Made by a program: the position numbers and the translations under genes. Under the pieces are notes generated by a model. That model was not told the origin of the DNA and did not search any database. It was given only the letters and a program-made list of their open reading frames with translations. Shown here in pieces: positions 1-7,306 of a DNA stretch of 64,000 bases (position 1 is the first letter of the stretch; the number at the start of each line of letters is the position of its first letter). This stretch comes from JAYRZB01 sp041916675 (lineage in GTDB: Bacteria; Pseudomonadota; Alphaproteobacteria; Rhizobiales; Devosiaceae), in contig JAYRZB010000002.1 in NCBI GenBank assembly GCA_041916675.1, positions 62,001 through 126,000 on the forward strand, given 5' to 3'.

Positions 1-586
1 CGTCGGGCAGGTCAGCCGTACCGTTGAGCAGGGCAACAAACTCGATCCTGGTTTCGGCCGACATCTTGTCATCGGCCAGTGTCATATTGGTCTCGGTGAT
101 CTCGCCCCCCTTGACCGACAGCGCCAGGAAATGCCCAACGAAATAGGCTTCCATCATGGCCTTGGCCTCGGCATCCATGTCTTCGCCGCCACCTTCGGTC
201 ACGTCACCTGCCATGTCCTTGGTGTTGAAGGCAACCCGCACCAGTCCCGGCCCGGCGGAGGTGAAGGTCACGCTTTCTTCGCCCTCCTTCTGGTCGAATG
301 TCAGGTCGGCAAAGGCGCCCTCCTCGATGATCACGCAGGTGGCGCTGCCATCGGCGTTCTCGGTCAGCTCGCCCTTGTCACAGAAGCCCTCGGTACCGGT
401 GTCACCGCCTTCTTCGGCACTGGCTTTGACCATGGGGTAGACCTGAGCGCTCATCACCTGGGTCATGGTGCCCCTGGCGGTGGTCTCGCTCGTCACCTCC
501 ACGTCCATGCTCACATCGATGCAGCCAGCCAGCGCCAGGGTCAGCGCGGCGGCACCGGCCAAGCGGCCCAGAACGTGCAGGGTCAT
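1..586 (-). CDS. Putative lipoprotein, partial at window edge
   Basis: Reading the minus strand from an ATG at 586 gives an open frame of 195 codons that leaves the window at base 1. The start is preceded by a good GGGGAGGA ribosome site. Residues 1-22 form a hydrophobic lipoprotein signal ending in the lipobox L-A-G-C at residues 19-22, so the mature protein should be lipid-anchored at Cys22. The remainder is acidic, contains further Cys residues and looks like a small beta-rich domain; the overall plan (lipobox, then an I-D-V-x-M-D-V strand and T-x-x-G-T) recalls LppM/DUF3153-type lipoproteins, but I cannot confirm that. Nothing around it suggests a pathway. It is transcribed in the same direction as ubiB, which lies on its upstream side about 110 bp away. 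Function unknown. Confidence 0.75.
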   Translation of the reverse strand, partial: MTLHVLGRLAGAAALTLALAGCIDVSMDVEVTSETTARGTMTQVMSAQVYPMVKASAEEGGDTGTEGFCDKGELTENADGSATCVIIEEGAFADLTFDQKEGEESVTFTSAGPGLVRVAFNTKDMAGDVTEGGGEDMDAEAKAMMEAYFVGHFLALSVKGGEITETNMTLADDKMSAETRIEFVALLNGTADLPD

Positions 587-694
587 AGGTTCCTCCCCAT
601 TGCGGATGTGTTGCCAGACGCTCAGCCAATCTAGAACCTGGGGCGCGGGCCCACAACCATTTTGCCCCGCGCTCACCAAGCTGTGCGCATAGAG

Positions 695-2233
695 CTAGAA
701 CAAGGCCTTGAACATCAGCACGAGAGCGGCCGCAACGCCGAGCCAGAAAAGGGTCTGCACCATGGTGCGGGTCAGGAGCGGCTTTTCCGTGCGCCGCGTG
801 TGGTGATAGTCATCGAGTACAGCCTCGGCCTTCCGCAGCAGCGCCGGCAATTGGCCGACGGTTCCGGCAAAGACCTCGAGCCCTTCGCGGATGTCCTCGA
901 TCTTGCCCATGGGCCCCGCTTCGCGCCGGATCCAGGCGCCAACCACCGGTTCCGAAACAGTCCAGATATCAAGTTCGGGGTCAAGCGCCCGCGCCACCCC
1001 CTCGACCAGCACCATGTTCTTTTGCAAAAGGATCAGTTCGGGCCGGGTCTGCATGTCAAACAGTTCGGTGGTGGCAAATAGCTGCCCGAGGACGCGGGCC
1101 ATCGAAATGTCGTTGGCCGTGCGGCCTTGCAGCGGCTCCCCGATCGAGCGCAGCGCCAGCGCAAAATCATCCACCGACTGGGTTCTGGGCACATATCCGA
1201 TGTCGAAATGCCGCTTGGCGATCATGGTATAGTCGCGGGTGATGAACCCATAAATGATATCGGCAAGGAATCGCCGTTCCTGGCGGGAAATCCGGCCCAT
1301 GATGCCGAAATCAACCGCGATCACCTGCCCGGTTTTGGGGTCGGCAAACAGGTTGCCCGGATGCATGTCGGCATGAAAGAAGCCATCGCGGATCGCGTGT
1401 TTGAGGAACCCCTGCATCAGGATGCACGCCAGCTCCTTGCGGCTCATTCCGGCGGCGTCGAGCGCTGCCATGTCGCGGATGGGTATGCCCTCGACCCAGG
1501 TCGTGGTCAGCACCGTCTCGGCGCTGTGCTCCCAGCTCACCTTGGGCACAATGAATGTGTCATCGTCCTTGATGTTCTCGGAAAACTCCGAAATCGCCGC
1601 AGCCTCGAGGCGCAGGTCCAGTTCGAGCCGCGCCGAGCGCTCAAGCGTGGCCACGATCTCGATCGGCCGCAGCCGCCGCAGCGCCGGCACAAAACGTTCA
1701 GCCAGCCGCGCCCCGGCATAAAAACTCTCAAGATCGGCAAAGAACCGCTGCTTGATCCCGGGCCGCAGCAGTTTGACCGCGACCTTCTGCCTTTTCCCAT
1801 CCTTGCCGATGAGGTAGGCGCTGTGCACCTGCGCGATCGAGGCGGCGGCAATCGGCGCCGACAGCGCGCTCAGGTCCGCTGCCCGCTCCATCAGCGCATC
1901 GTTGAGGGTCTTTGGCACCAGGTCAGGGGCAAACGGCTCCATGGCATCTTGCAGCACGGCAAGATCGGCCGCGACCTCACGACCCACAATATCGGGCCGG
2001 GTCGCCAGCGTCTGCCCGAACTTGACATAGGTGGGGCCGAGGCGGTTCAGCGCCCGCGTCAGCCGCTCCACCCGCCCGGTGCGCCGCACTGAGCGCCGTT
2101 CAATCAGACGTGCCACTGCGATCGCTGCTTTCAGCGCGGGCGGCAGGGCAACCGGGTCGATCAGCGAGAACGCCCCTTCACGCGCCAGCACATAACCGGC
2201 ATGGGCCAGGCGGAATAGCGCAGCAATGCCCAT
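695..2233 (-). CDS. ubiB: UbiB, ABC1/ADCK-type protein of ubiquinone biosynthesis
   Basis: 512 residues, a normal length for UbiB. This atypical protein-kinase-like ATPase supports coenzyme Q assembly at the membrane; it is usually annotated as 2-polyprenylphenol 6-hydroxylase although its direct role is regulatory. Visible signatures are the KFGQ motif at residues 71-74, the Ala-rich nucleotide loop A-A-A-S-I-A-Q-V-H that replaces a Gly-rich loop, the catalytic HADMHPGN and the metal-binding VDFG. The last 25 or so residues are hydrophobic and should anchor the protein. The ATG at 2233 directly abuts the stop codon of ubiE (no intergenic base), so the two are certainly cotranscribed and probably translationally coupled. 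Confidence 0.95.
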   Translation of the reverse strand: MGIAALFRLAHAGYVLAREGAFSLIDPVALPPALKAAIAVARLIERRSVRRTGRVERLTRALNRLGPTYVKFGQTLATRPDIVGREVAADLAVLQDAMEPFAPDLVPKTLNDALMERAADLSALSAPIAAASIAQVHSAYLIGKDGKRQKVAVKLLRPGIKQRFFADLESFYAGARLAERFVPALRRLRPIEIVATLERSARLELDLRLEAAAISEFSENIKDDDTFIVPKVSWEHSAETVLTTTWVEGIPIRDMAALDAAGMSRKELACILMQGFLKHAIRDGFFHADMHPGNLFADPKTGQVIAVDFGIMGRISRQERRFLADIIYGFITRDYTMIAKRHFDIGYVPRTQSVDDFALALRSIGEPLQGRTANDISMARVLGQLFATTELFDMQTRPELILLQKNMVLVEGVARALDPELDIWTVSEPVVGAWIRREAGPMGKIEDIREGLEVFAGTVGQLPALLRKAEAVLDDYHHTRRTEKPLLTRTMVQTLFWLGVAAALVLMFKALF

Positions 2234-3004
2234 TCAGAGCTTCCAGCCGCTGTGCAGCGCGGCAATATTGCCGGTGAATGCAGTGTGGGTGACGCGTTTG
2301 AAGCCCGCCTGCGCAAGCAATCCCGAAAACGCTGCCGGGCTCGGGAACTTGCGGATCGATTCCACCAGATACTGGTAGGAGTCTTTGTCCCCCGCCACCA
2401 TGGCGCCGAGCCGTGGAATGACGTGATCGGAAAAACGGTCATAGATCCGATCCAGCCCGGGAACGTCGACCTGCGAGAATTCCAGCACCAGAATGCGGCC
2501 GCCGCGCTTGAGCACACGATGGGCTTCCTTCAGCGCCTTGGGGATGCGCGGCACGTTGCGGATGCCAAAAGCGATTGTATAGGCATCAAAGCTTTCGTCT
2601 TCGAACGGCAATTCCTCGGCATTGGCCTCGACAAACCGGGCCTGCCCGGCATGACGCCAGCTCTTGGCCCGCTCAGCGCCTACCCGCAGCATATCGGCAT
2701 TGATGTCCGAAACGGTGACCTCGGCATAGCCGAGCGAGGCATTGATGATGCGTTCGGCTATGTCCCCGGTGCCCCCGGCCATGTCGAGCACCCGATAGGG
2801 GCGGCTGCCGCCCTTGGGCGGGGCGAGCCGGGCCACCATGGCGTCTTTCCAGAGCCGGTGCACGCCGCCACTCATCAGGTCATTCATCAGGTCGTAGCGA
2901 TCGGCCACACCGTGGAATACGGCGTTGACCAGACCCTGCTTGTCTTCGAGCGCAACCTCACGCATACCGAAATGCGTGGTCTGCTGCGTTTGCTGTTCGG
3001 CCAT
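2234..3004 (-). CDS. ubiE: UbiE, demethylubiquinone/demethylmenaquinone C-methyltransferase
   Basis: 256 residues. Class I SAM-dependent methyltransferase that methylates the quinone ring in ubiquinone synthesis. Motif I is V-L-D-M-A-G-G-T-G-D-I, followed by the N-A-D-M-L acidic loop and a post-I region typical of UbiE; the N-terminal block with D-x-Y-D-L-M-N-D-L-M-S-G-G-V-H-R-L-W-K is the family signature. I start it at the ATG at 3004, since the frame upstream encodes a residue string with no family similarity and runs into the mutM promoter region. First gene of a ubiE-ubiB operon, divergent from mutM with only 85 bp between the starts. Confidence 0.95.
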   Translation of the reverse strand: MAEQQTQQTTHFGMREVALEDKQGLVNAVFHGVADRYDLMNDLMSGGVHRLWKDAMVARLAPPKGGSRPYRVLDMAGGTGDIAERIINASLGYAEVTVSDINADMLRVGAERAKSWRHAGQARFVEANAEELPFEDESFDAYTIAFGIRNVPRIPKALKEAHRVLKRGGRILVLEFSQVDVPGLDRIYDRFSDHVIPRLGAMVAGDKDSYQYLVESIRKFPSPAAFSGLLAQAGFKRVTHTAFTGNIAALHSGWKL

Positions 3005-3089
3005 GCCGGCGCCTCGGGCTGGTTCGGAATTGGCCGCACCATAAACGATGCATCTGCCCATTTCTATTGTGCAAACCGGACGAGACAAT

Positions 3090-3971
3090 ATGCCCGAACT
3101 CCCCGAGGTCGAAACGGTCCGGCGCGGCCTCATGCCTTATCTTGAAGGCGCGCGCATCAGCGCGGTGCGCCTGAACCGGCGAGACCTGCGCTTTGCTTTT
3201 CCCGATCGCTTTGCCGAGCGCATGACCGGTCAGACTATTCTGGAAGTGGGGCGGCGGGCCAAGTATCTGATCATCACCCTGTCCGGTGCCGGCATCTGGC
3301 TCAGTCACCTCGGCATGACCGGGTCCTATCGCTTCTCTGATCGAACCATCGCCGAGCCCAGCCGCTATTTCGCTCAGCACCCGGCCACCGGGCACGACCA
3401 TGCCGAGCTGCTGCTTGAGCACCCCGTGCATGGCAGTCTGGCGTTGATCTATTCGGATCCGCGCCGTTTTGGCTTTATGGACCTAACCAACTCGGAAAGG
3501 GAAAGCGCGTTCCTTACCGGGCTCGGCCCGGAGCCGTTGTCCAATGCGTTCAACGCCCGGGCGCTTGCAGAACGTCTGGTCGGGCGGCGGGCGCCGATCA
3601 AGGCGGCCTTGCTCGACCAGCGGGTGGTGGCGGGTCTGGGCAATATTTATGTGTCCGAAGCGCTCTACCGCACCCACATCCGGCCCGAGACACCTTCGCT
3701 CACGCTTGTCGGCCCCGATGGCGGTGCCACTCCCGTGCTTGAAGCCCTGGTTCGCGCCATTCGTGCCGTGCTTGAGGAGGCGATTTCGGCCGGCGGCTCG
3801 ACATTGCAGGATTTCCGCAATGCCGAAGGGAACTCGGGCTATTTCCAGCACCGGTTCGCGGTCTATGATCGAGAGGGCGAACCCTGCCTCACTCCGGATT
3901 GCACCGGGCGGATTGAACGCATCGTACAATCGAGCCGGTCGAGCTTTTTCTGCCCGGTCTGCCAGCACTGA
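3090..3971 (+). CDS. mutM: MutM/Fpg formamidopyrimidine-DNA glycosylase
   Basis: 293 residues. Bifunctional glycosylase/AP lyase that removes 8-oxoguanine and formamidopyrimidines. The start is fixed by the invariant P-E-L-P-E-V-E-T-V N terminus, whose proline becomes the catalytic nucleophile after Met removal; this sets the ATG at 3090 and excludes an in-frame ATG 42 bp upstream. Also visible are the conserved Lys in G-R-R-A-K-Y, the helix-two-turn-helix G-L-G-N-I-Y-V-S-E-A-L-Y, and a complete C-terminal zinc finger with four Cys in the last 30 residues. Divergent from ubiE; followed by the rpsT promoter. Confidence 0.97.
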   Translation: MPELPEVETVRRGLMPYLEGARISAVRLNRRDLRFAFPDRFAERMTGQTILEVGRRAKYLIITLSGAGIWLSHLGMTGSYRFSDRTIAEPSRYFAQHPATGHDHAELLLEHPVHGSLALIYSDPRRFGFMDLTNSERESAFLTGLGPEPLSNAFNARALAERLVGRRAPIKAALLDQRVVAGLGNIYVSEALYRTHIRPETPSLTLVGPDGGATPVLEALVRAIRAVLEEAISAGGSTLQDFRNAEGNSGYFQHRFAVYDREGEPCLTPDCTGRIERIVQSSRSSFFCPVCQH

Positions 3972-3999
3972 GACGGTGCCCCTGCCCGTCGGAATCCTG

Positions 4000-4028
4000 T
4001 TGACGTGGACAGGGTGGCTGACTATAAC
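4000..4028 (+). promoter_or_regulatory. Sigma70-type promoter for rpsT
   Basis: TTGACG at 4000-4005 and TATAAC at 4023-4028 are separated by exactly 17 bases, a near-consensus housekeeping promoter. It lies 105 bp upstream of rpsT and just after the mutM stop, as expected for a strongly expressed ribosomal protein gene. Confidence 0.7.
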
Positions 4029-4132
4029 GCGCCCAACTTGGCGGCCGCATATGCCGCCGCTTTCATTTCATGCCCCATGCCGGCAGACGCCCAGCGCGTT
4101 CCGGTTCCGGTGCAGAGCGCCAAGAGGATTTC

Positions 4133-4399
4133 ATGGCCAATACATCGTCGGCAAAAAAGGCCACCCGCAAGATCGCTGCCCGCACCGCGGTCAACAAGTC
4201 GCGCCGTTCGCGCATGCGCACCTTCATCCGCAAGGTGGAAGAGGCCATCAGCGCCGGTGATCAGGCCGTTGCTAACGAGGCTCTCAAGGCCGCTCAGCCT
4301 GAGATCATCCGCGCTGCGCAGAAGGGCATCGTCCATGCTAATCTGGCCGCTCGCAAGGTGGCTCGCCTCAACAGCCGCATCAAGGCGCTGACCGCCTGA
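4133..4399 (+). CDS. rpsT: 30S ribosomal protein S20
   Basis: 88 residues, highly basic. The M-A-N-T-x-S-A-K-K-A-T-R-K start, the N-K-S-R-R-S-R-M-R-T stretch and the C-terminal H-x-N-x-A-A-R-x-x-x-R-L block identify S20, a 16S rRNA-binding primary assembly protein. The ATG at 4133 follows AAGAGGATTTC, a good ribosome site; an in-frame ATG at 4070 is disregarded. It has its own promoter (4000-4028) and terminator (4434-4460), so it is a single-gene unit. rpsT directly upstream of dnaA is common in alphaproteobacteria. Confidence 0.98.
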   Translation: MANTSSAKKATRKIAARTAVNKSRRSRMRTFIRKVEEAISAGDQAVANEALKAAQPEIIRAAQKGIVHANLAARKVARLNSRIKALTA

Positions 4400-4433
4400 T
4401 CCATTCTGTTTCGGGATGATCGGTCAAACGTTC

Positions 4434-4460
4434 AAGGCTCCCGTTTTGGGGGCCTTTTTC
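4434..4460 (+). terminator. Rho-independent terminator of rpsT
   Basis: AAGGCTCCC at 4434-4442 pairs with GGGGGCCTT at 4448-4456 (one G-T wobble) around a GTTTT loop, and is followed at once by further T residues. It begins 34 bp after the rpsT stop. Confidence 0.8.
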
Positions 4461-4687
4461 ATTTTGCGGACGACTGGGTGACCCAACCAGCATGGCGGTG
4501 ACTGTGACAAACCTGCGACACTTTGCGTCAATCGGCCAAGGCGATGTCACAATGATGCAAACCCCAGCAAATGTGGGGCTTTGAAGCAGATTATCGGCAG
4601 TCCGAGCTCAATGGGCCGCCGATAGGCTCGGTCATCCGGGACGCCGATTAAGAATATTTTTTTTAGCCCACCTGCAGGCAAAAAACC

Positions 4688-4787
4688 GATTCACCCTTGA
4701 GTCACAGCAGCTTGGTTTGCTCCGGATTTTGAGGGTCCAAAAACCATTTTTGCGAGAGCGCGAGTCAAGACCCTTTTTCATCGAATC
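4688..4787. promoter_or_regulatory. Cluster of four GANTC (CcrM-type) sites upstream of dnaA
   Basis: GATTC at 4688-4692, GAGTC at 4699-4703, GAGTC at 4762-4766 and GAATC at 4783-4787 fall within 100 bp. At about 62% GC a GANTC is expected roughly once per 290 bp. In Caulobacter and relatives CcrM methylation of such sites, read by GcrA, times cell-cycle promoters including dnaA. The sites are seen; the regulatory role is inferred. Confidence 0.45.
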
Positions 4788-5011
4788 TGCGATTGATCGG
4801 CAAGTTTTCGCTGTCTAGAATGCCTTCGTTGGTTCAAGACAAGGTCCATCAAGAGGCCAGTTTTGAACGGCGAGGTCCCTTCAGGGAAAGTGTAAAAACG
4901 AAGCTGTGCAACTGTTTCAGATGCATGACGTAGATGGTACTTGCGTACGGTAAGAAGTGCTTTGCGGCAGAACCCTGTTAGTTCAGCGTTCATTTTGGGT
5001 TTGTGTTAGAA

Positions 5012-5029
5012 CCGATCAGTTCTGATCGG
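5012..5029. promoter_or_regulatory. 18-bp palindrome upstream of dnaA
   Basis: CCGATCAG at 5012-5019 and CTGATCGG at 5022-5029 are perfect inverted repeats separated by TT. With two bases between the arms it suits a dimeric DNA-binding protein better than an RNA hairpin. It lies 140 bp before the chosen dnaA start. Confidence 0.4.
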
Positions 5030-5090
5030 ATTTACTTGAAACAGACGGTAGGTGCGTTTGCAGGATGTTTCTGCAGCGTGGGGATAGCTT

Positions 5091-5137
5091 TGCCGCGAAT
5101 TGGCGGCAGATCATAAGAATTGTATTGCCGCGGCAAG
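5091..5137. promoter_or_regulatory. TGCCGC palindrome cluster before dnaA
   Basis: TGCCGC at 5091-5096 is inversely repeated at 5103-5108, and the 12-bp palindrome TTGCCGCGGCAA occupies 5126-5137, itself inside a larger ATTGCC...GGCAAT repeat. A further inverted copy, TTTGCGGCA, lies near 4961. The cluster sits 30-80 bp before the dnaA start, where an operator or a translation-control hairpin would be expected. Confidence 0.35.
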
Positions 5138-5168
5138 GCAATACGGGGCGGTAAGTGGGGCTGAATAT

Positions 5169-6710
5169 ATGACCAAGAGCGCGGCGGAGCGTACGGACTG
5201 GCATGAGGCAAGCAAGGGGTCTGGCAGCAGCAGTAGTGGTCAGAGCATGACCGGAAAAATGGACGGTGATGCTGAGGCTGCCGATGTGGTGCGCGATGTG
5301 TTCGTTCGAGTGCGCGCCCGGCTGCGCGCCGCAGTGGGCGAAGATGTTTTCACCTCATGGTTCGCCCGGCTTGAACTTGAAGAAATTGTCGACGACCTGG
5401 CTCACCTTTCGGTGCCCACGCGCTTTTTGTGCTCCTGGGTGCAGTCCAACTATGCTGAGCGGATTCTGGAAGCGTTCCAGACCGAGATACCGTCGCTGGC
5501 CCGCCTACATTTTACCGTACGGGTGAATGGTCAGGCACGCCCGCGTCTCGCTCCCGCAGTAGAGGCTCCGGGAGATGCCATCGAACCCGGCCCGGTGGCC
5601 ATGACCACCGGCACGACACTGCGCCCGGCCCGTGAAGCAACGTCCGGCGCGCGCAGTGACGCTCTGTCCGGCTCGGCGCTGGACCCCAAGATGACCTTTG
5701 ACACCTTTGTTGCCGGTGCTCCCAATGAAATCGCGCTTGGCGTGGCTCGTCAGGTGGCGCATGCGGCAGCCAATAACACGGTCAGCTTCAATCCGGTCTA
5801 CATTCACTCAACGGTGGGGCTGGGCAAGTCGCACCTGCTCAATGCCATCGCCTGGGCGGCGGGGGCGGCCGAACCGGGCCGCAACATCGTCTATCTCACC
5901 GCCGATCACTTCATGTACCATTTCATCACCGCCGTGCAGCGCCAGTCGGCCATCCAGTTCAAGGAATGGCTGCGCCGGGTCGACCTGCTGCTGATCGATG
6001 ACATGCAGTTTCTCCAGGGCAAGTCGGCCACCGAATTCGGTCACACGCTCGGGGCGCTGCTGACGGGCGCCAAGCAGGTGGTGGTGGCCGGCGATGCGGC
6101 GCCACGTGACCTCGAAATGCTTGACGAGCGCGTGCGTTCGCGGCTCTCGGGCGGGCTCGTGGTGCCGATCAACACATTCGATACCGATCTGCGCCGGGCC
6201 ATTGTCGACAAGCGGGCCGAACAGGCCACCGCACGCTTTGCCGGCATGAACTTTCCGGCCCCCGTGCTCGACTACATTGCCCGTGTCGTGGTCAGCCATG
6301 GCCGCGATCTCGACGGAGCGGTCAATCGCCTGGTGGCGGCCAACCAGTTGACCGGTGAGCCGATCACCATCGGGCTGGCCGAAAAGACGCTCGCTGATCT
6401 TGTTCGTTCGCGCGAAGCCCGCCGCGTGCGGATTGAAGATATTCTGCGCATCGTTTCGCGCCACTATAAGGTGCCGCGCAATGACCTGTTGTCGTCACGC
6501 CGCTCGCGTGATGTCGTGCGCCCGCGCCAGATCGCCATGTATCTGGCCAAGTCGCTGACCTCGCGTTCCCTGCCAGAAATCGGCCGGCGGTTCGGCGGTC
6601 GTGATCACACCACAGTTCTGCACTCGGTGCGCAAGGTCGAGCAGATGATGAAAGACGATGGCGACCTCTGCCAGGAAATCGAACTCCTCAAGCGCATGCT
6701 GGAGGAGTGA
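5169..6710 (+). CDS. dnaA: Chromosomal replication initiator DnaA
   Basis: 513 residues from the ATG at 5169. AAA+ ATPase that binds DnaA boxes and opens the origin. Domain I contains the W-F amphipathic interaction helices; domain II is a variable linker; domain III has Walker A G-L-G-K-S (Ser instead of the more usual Thr) and Walker B L-L-L-I-D-D-M-Q-F; domain IV ends with the signature G-R-D-H-T-T-V-L-H-S-V. The start is uncertain: ATGs at 5100, 5169 and 5247 are in frame. 5169 has GTGGGG upstream, whereas 5247 would remove a Ser/Gly-rich N-terminal tail of 26 residues without touching domain I. A repeat array follows immediately after the stop codon. Confidence 0.96.
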   Translation: MTKSAAERTDWHEASKGSGSSSSGQSMTGKMDGDAEAADVVRDVFVRVRARLRAAVGEDVFTSWFARLELEEIVDDLAHLSVPTRFLCSWVQSNYAERILEAFQTEIPSLARLHFTVRVNGQARPRLAPAVEAPGDAIEPGPVAMTTGTTLRPAREATSGARSDALSGSALDPKMTFDTFVAGAPNEIALGVARQVAHAAANNTVSFNPVYIHSTVGLGKSHLLNAIAWAAGAAEPGRNIVYLTADHFMYHFITAVQRQSAIQFKEWLRRVDLLLIDDMQFLQGKSATEFGHTLGALLTGAKQVVVAGDAAPRDLEMLDERVRSRLSGGLVVPINTFDTDLRRAIVDKRAEQATARFAGMNFPAPVLDYIARVVVSHGRDLDGAVNRLVAANQLTGEPITIGLAEKTLADLVRSREARRVRIEDILRIVSRHYKVPRNDLLSSRRSRDVVRPRQIAMYLAKSLTSRSLPEIGRRFGGRDHTTVLHSVRKVEQMMKDDGDLCQEIELLKRMLEE

Positions 6711-6719
6711 GCCCCGTCC

Positions 6720-7127
6720 CGCGCCGCAGGCGCGGGCAAAACGGTCCAGTGGACCGTTTTGAGGGGCGAACGCCCGGAGAGCTATGCTCGCAGGGCACGA
6801 TCTCTCGGTCATCACCGCGCGAGCGCGCCACAGGCGCGGGCAAAACGGTCCAGTGGACCGTTTTGAGGGGCGAACGCCCGGAGAGCTATGCTCGCAGGGC
6901 ACGATCTCTCAGTCATCACCGCGCGAGCGCGCCGCAGGCGCGGGCAAAACGGTCCAGTGGACCGTTTTGAGGGGCGAACGCCCGGAGAGCTATGCTCGCA
7001 GGGCACGATCTCTCAGTCATCACCGCGCGAGCGCGCCGTAGGCGCGGGCAAAACGGTCCAGCGGACCGTTTTGAGGGGCGAACGCCCGGAGAGCTATGCT
7101 CGCAGGGCACGATCTCTCAGCCATCAA
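6720..7127. repeat. 104-bp tandem repeat array between dnaA and dnaN (about 3.9 copies)
   Basis: The period is exactly 104 bp, with a 23-bp palindrome (AAAACGGTCCA-G-TGGACCGTTTT) at 6738-6760, 6842-6864, 6946-6968 and 7050-7072. Each unit also has the hairpin CGCGCC-nnn-GGCGCG just before the palindrome and GGGCG-AA-CGCCC just after it. Copies differ at only a few bases, several in predicted loops: the three-base loop reads GCA, ACA, GCA and GTA, while the stems are unchanged. The fourth palindrome has AGC at its centre and keeps 10-bp arms. There are no spacers. The 104-bp period is not a multiple of three, so frames crossing the array are not genes. It could terminate dnaA transcripts or be an amplified REP-like element. 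Confidence 0.9.
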
Positions 7128-7253
7128 GGGTCCAACTCGCAAGTCAACGCTCTCGGGCGCTGCGCTGGTCTAGAATTGCGCGAACCTGTGGGTCACATCA
7201 TGCCGCACCCCGGCAGCGCTTGCCTTTTCCGAGCCTTCTTGCAAAGGTCTGCG

Positions 7254-7269
7254 CCCCGGCCTGCCGGGG
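7254..7269. promoter_or_regulatory. GC hairpin in the dnaN leader
   Basis: CCCCGGC at 7254-7260 and GCCGGGG at 7263-7269 are perfect inverted repeats, followed by TTTG. They lie 37 bp before the dnaN start. This may be a weak terminator or a leader hairpin. I see no convincing -35/-10 pair in the remaining 7128-7306 interval. Confidence 0.3.
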
Positions 7270-7306
7270 TTTGTCGTGGCCGCTGGCGTAAAAGGACTGC
7301 TGAAAA

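Larger units (their letters stand above)
4463..5168. other. Long non-coding leader between rpsT and dnaA
   Basis: 706 bp, clearly less GC-rich than its surroundings, with no convincing gene; two short minus-strand frames (4778-4993, 5016-5204) have no ribosome site or recognisable product. It holds an AT island around 4648-4670, a CCCCA/TGGGG hairpin at 4563-4578, four GANTC sites, an 18-bp palindrome and a cluster of TGCCGC palindromes close to dnaA. The only DnaA-box-like string I find is TGGGGATAG at 5079-5087, which matches TGTGGATAA at 7 of 9 positions. It must carry the dnaA promoter; a role as replication origin cannot be shown from these data. Confidence 0.55.

Noticed and set aside
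131..634. Plus-strand frame of 167 codons opposite the lipoprotein gene
   Set aside because: The minus strand has a signal peptide, lipobox and good ribosome site; the plus frame is a His/Gly-rich shadow.
4463..5168. Chromosome origin (oriC)
   Set aside because: Only one weak DnaA-box-like string (7 of 9) is visible and no iterated boxes, so an origin cannot be claimed; in several alphaproteobacteria the origin lies near hemE.
4778..5204. Two minus-strand frames of 71 and 62 codons in the dnaA leader
   Set aside because: No ribosome site, no recognisable composition, and the second runs into the dnaA start region.
6720..7127. Possible CRISPR array
   Set aside because: Units are contiguous, 104 bp long and near-identical over their whole length, with no unique spacers and no cas genes.
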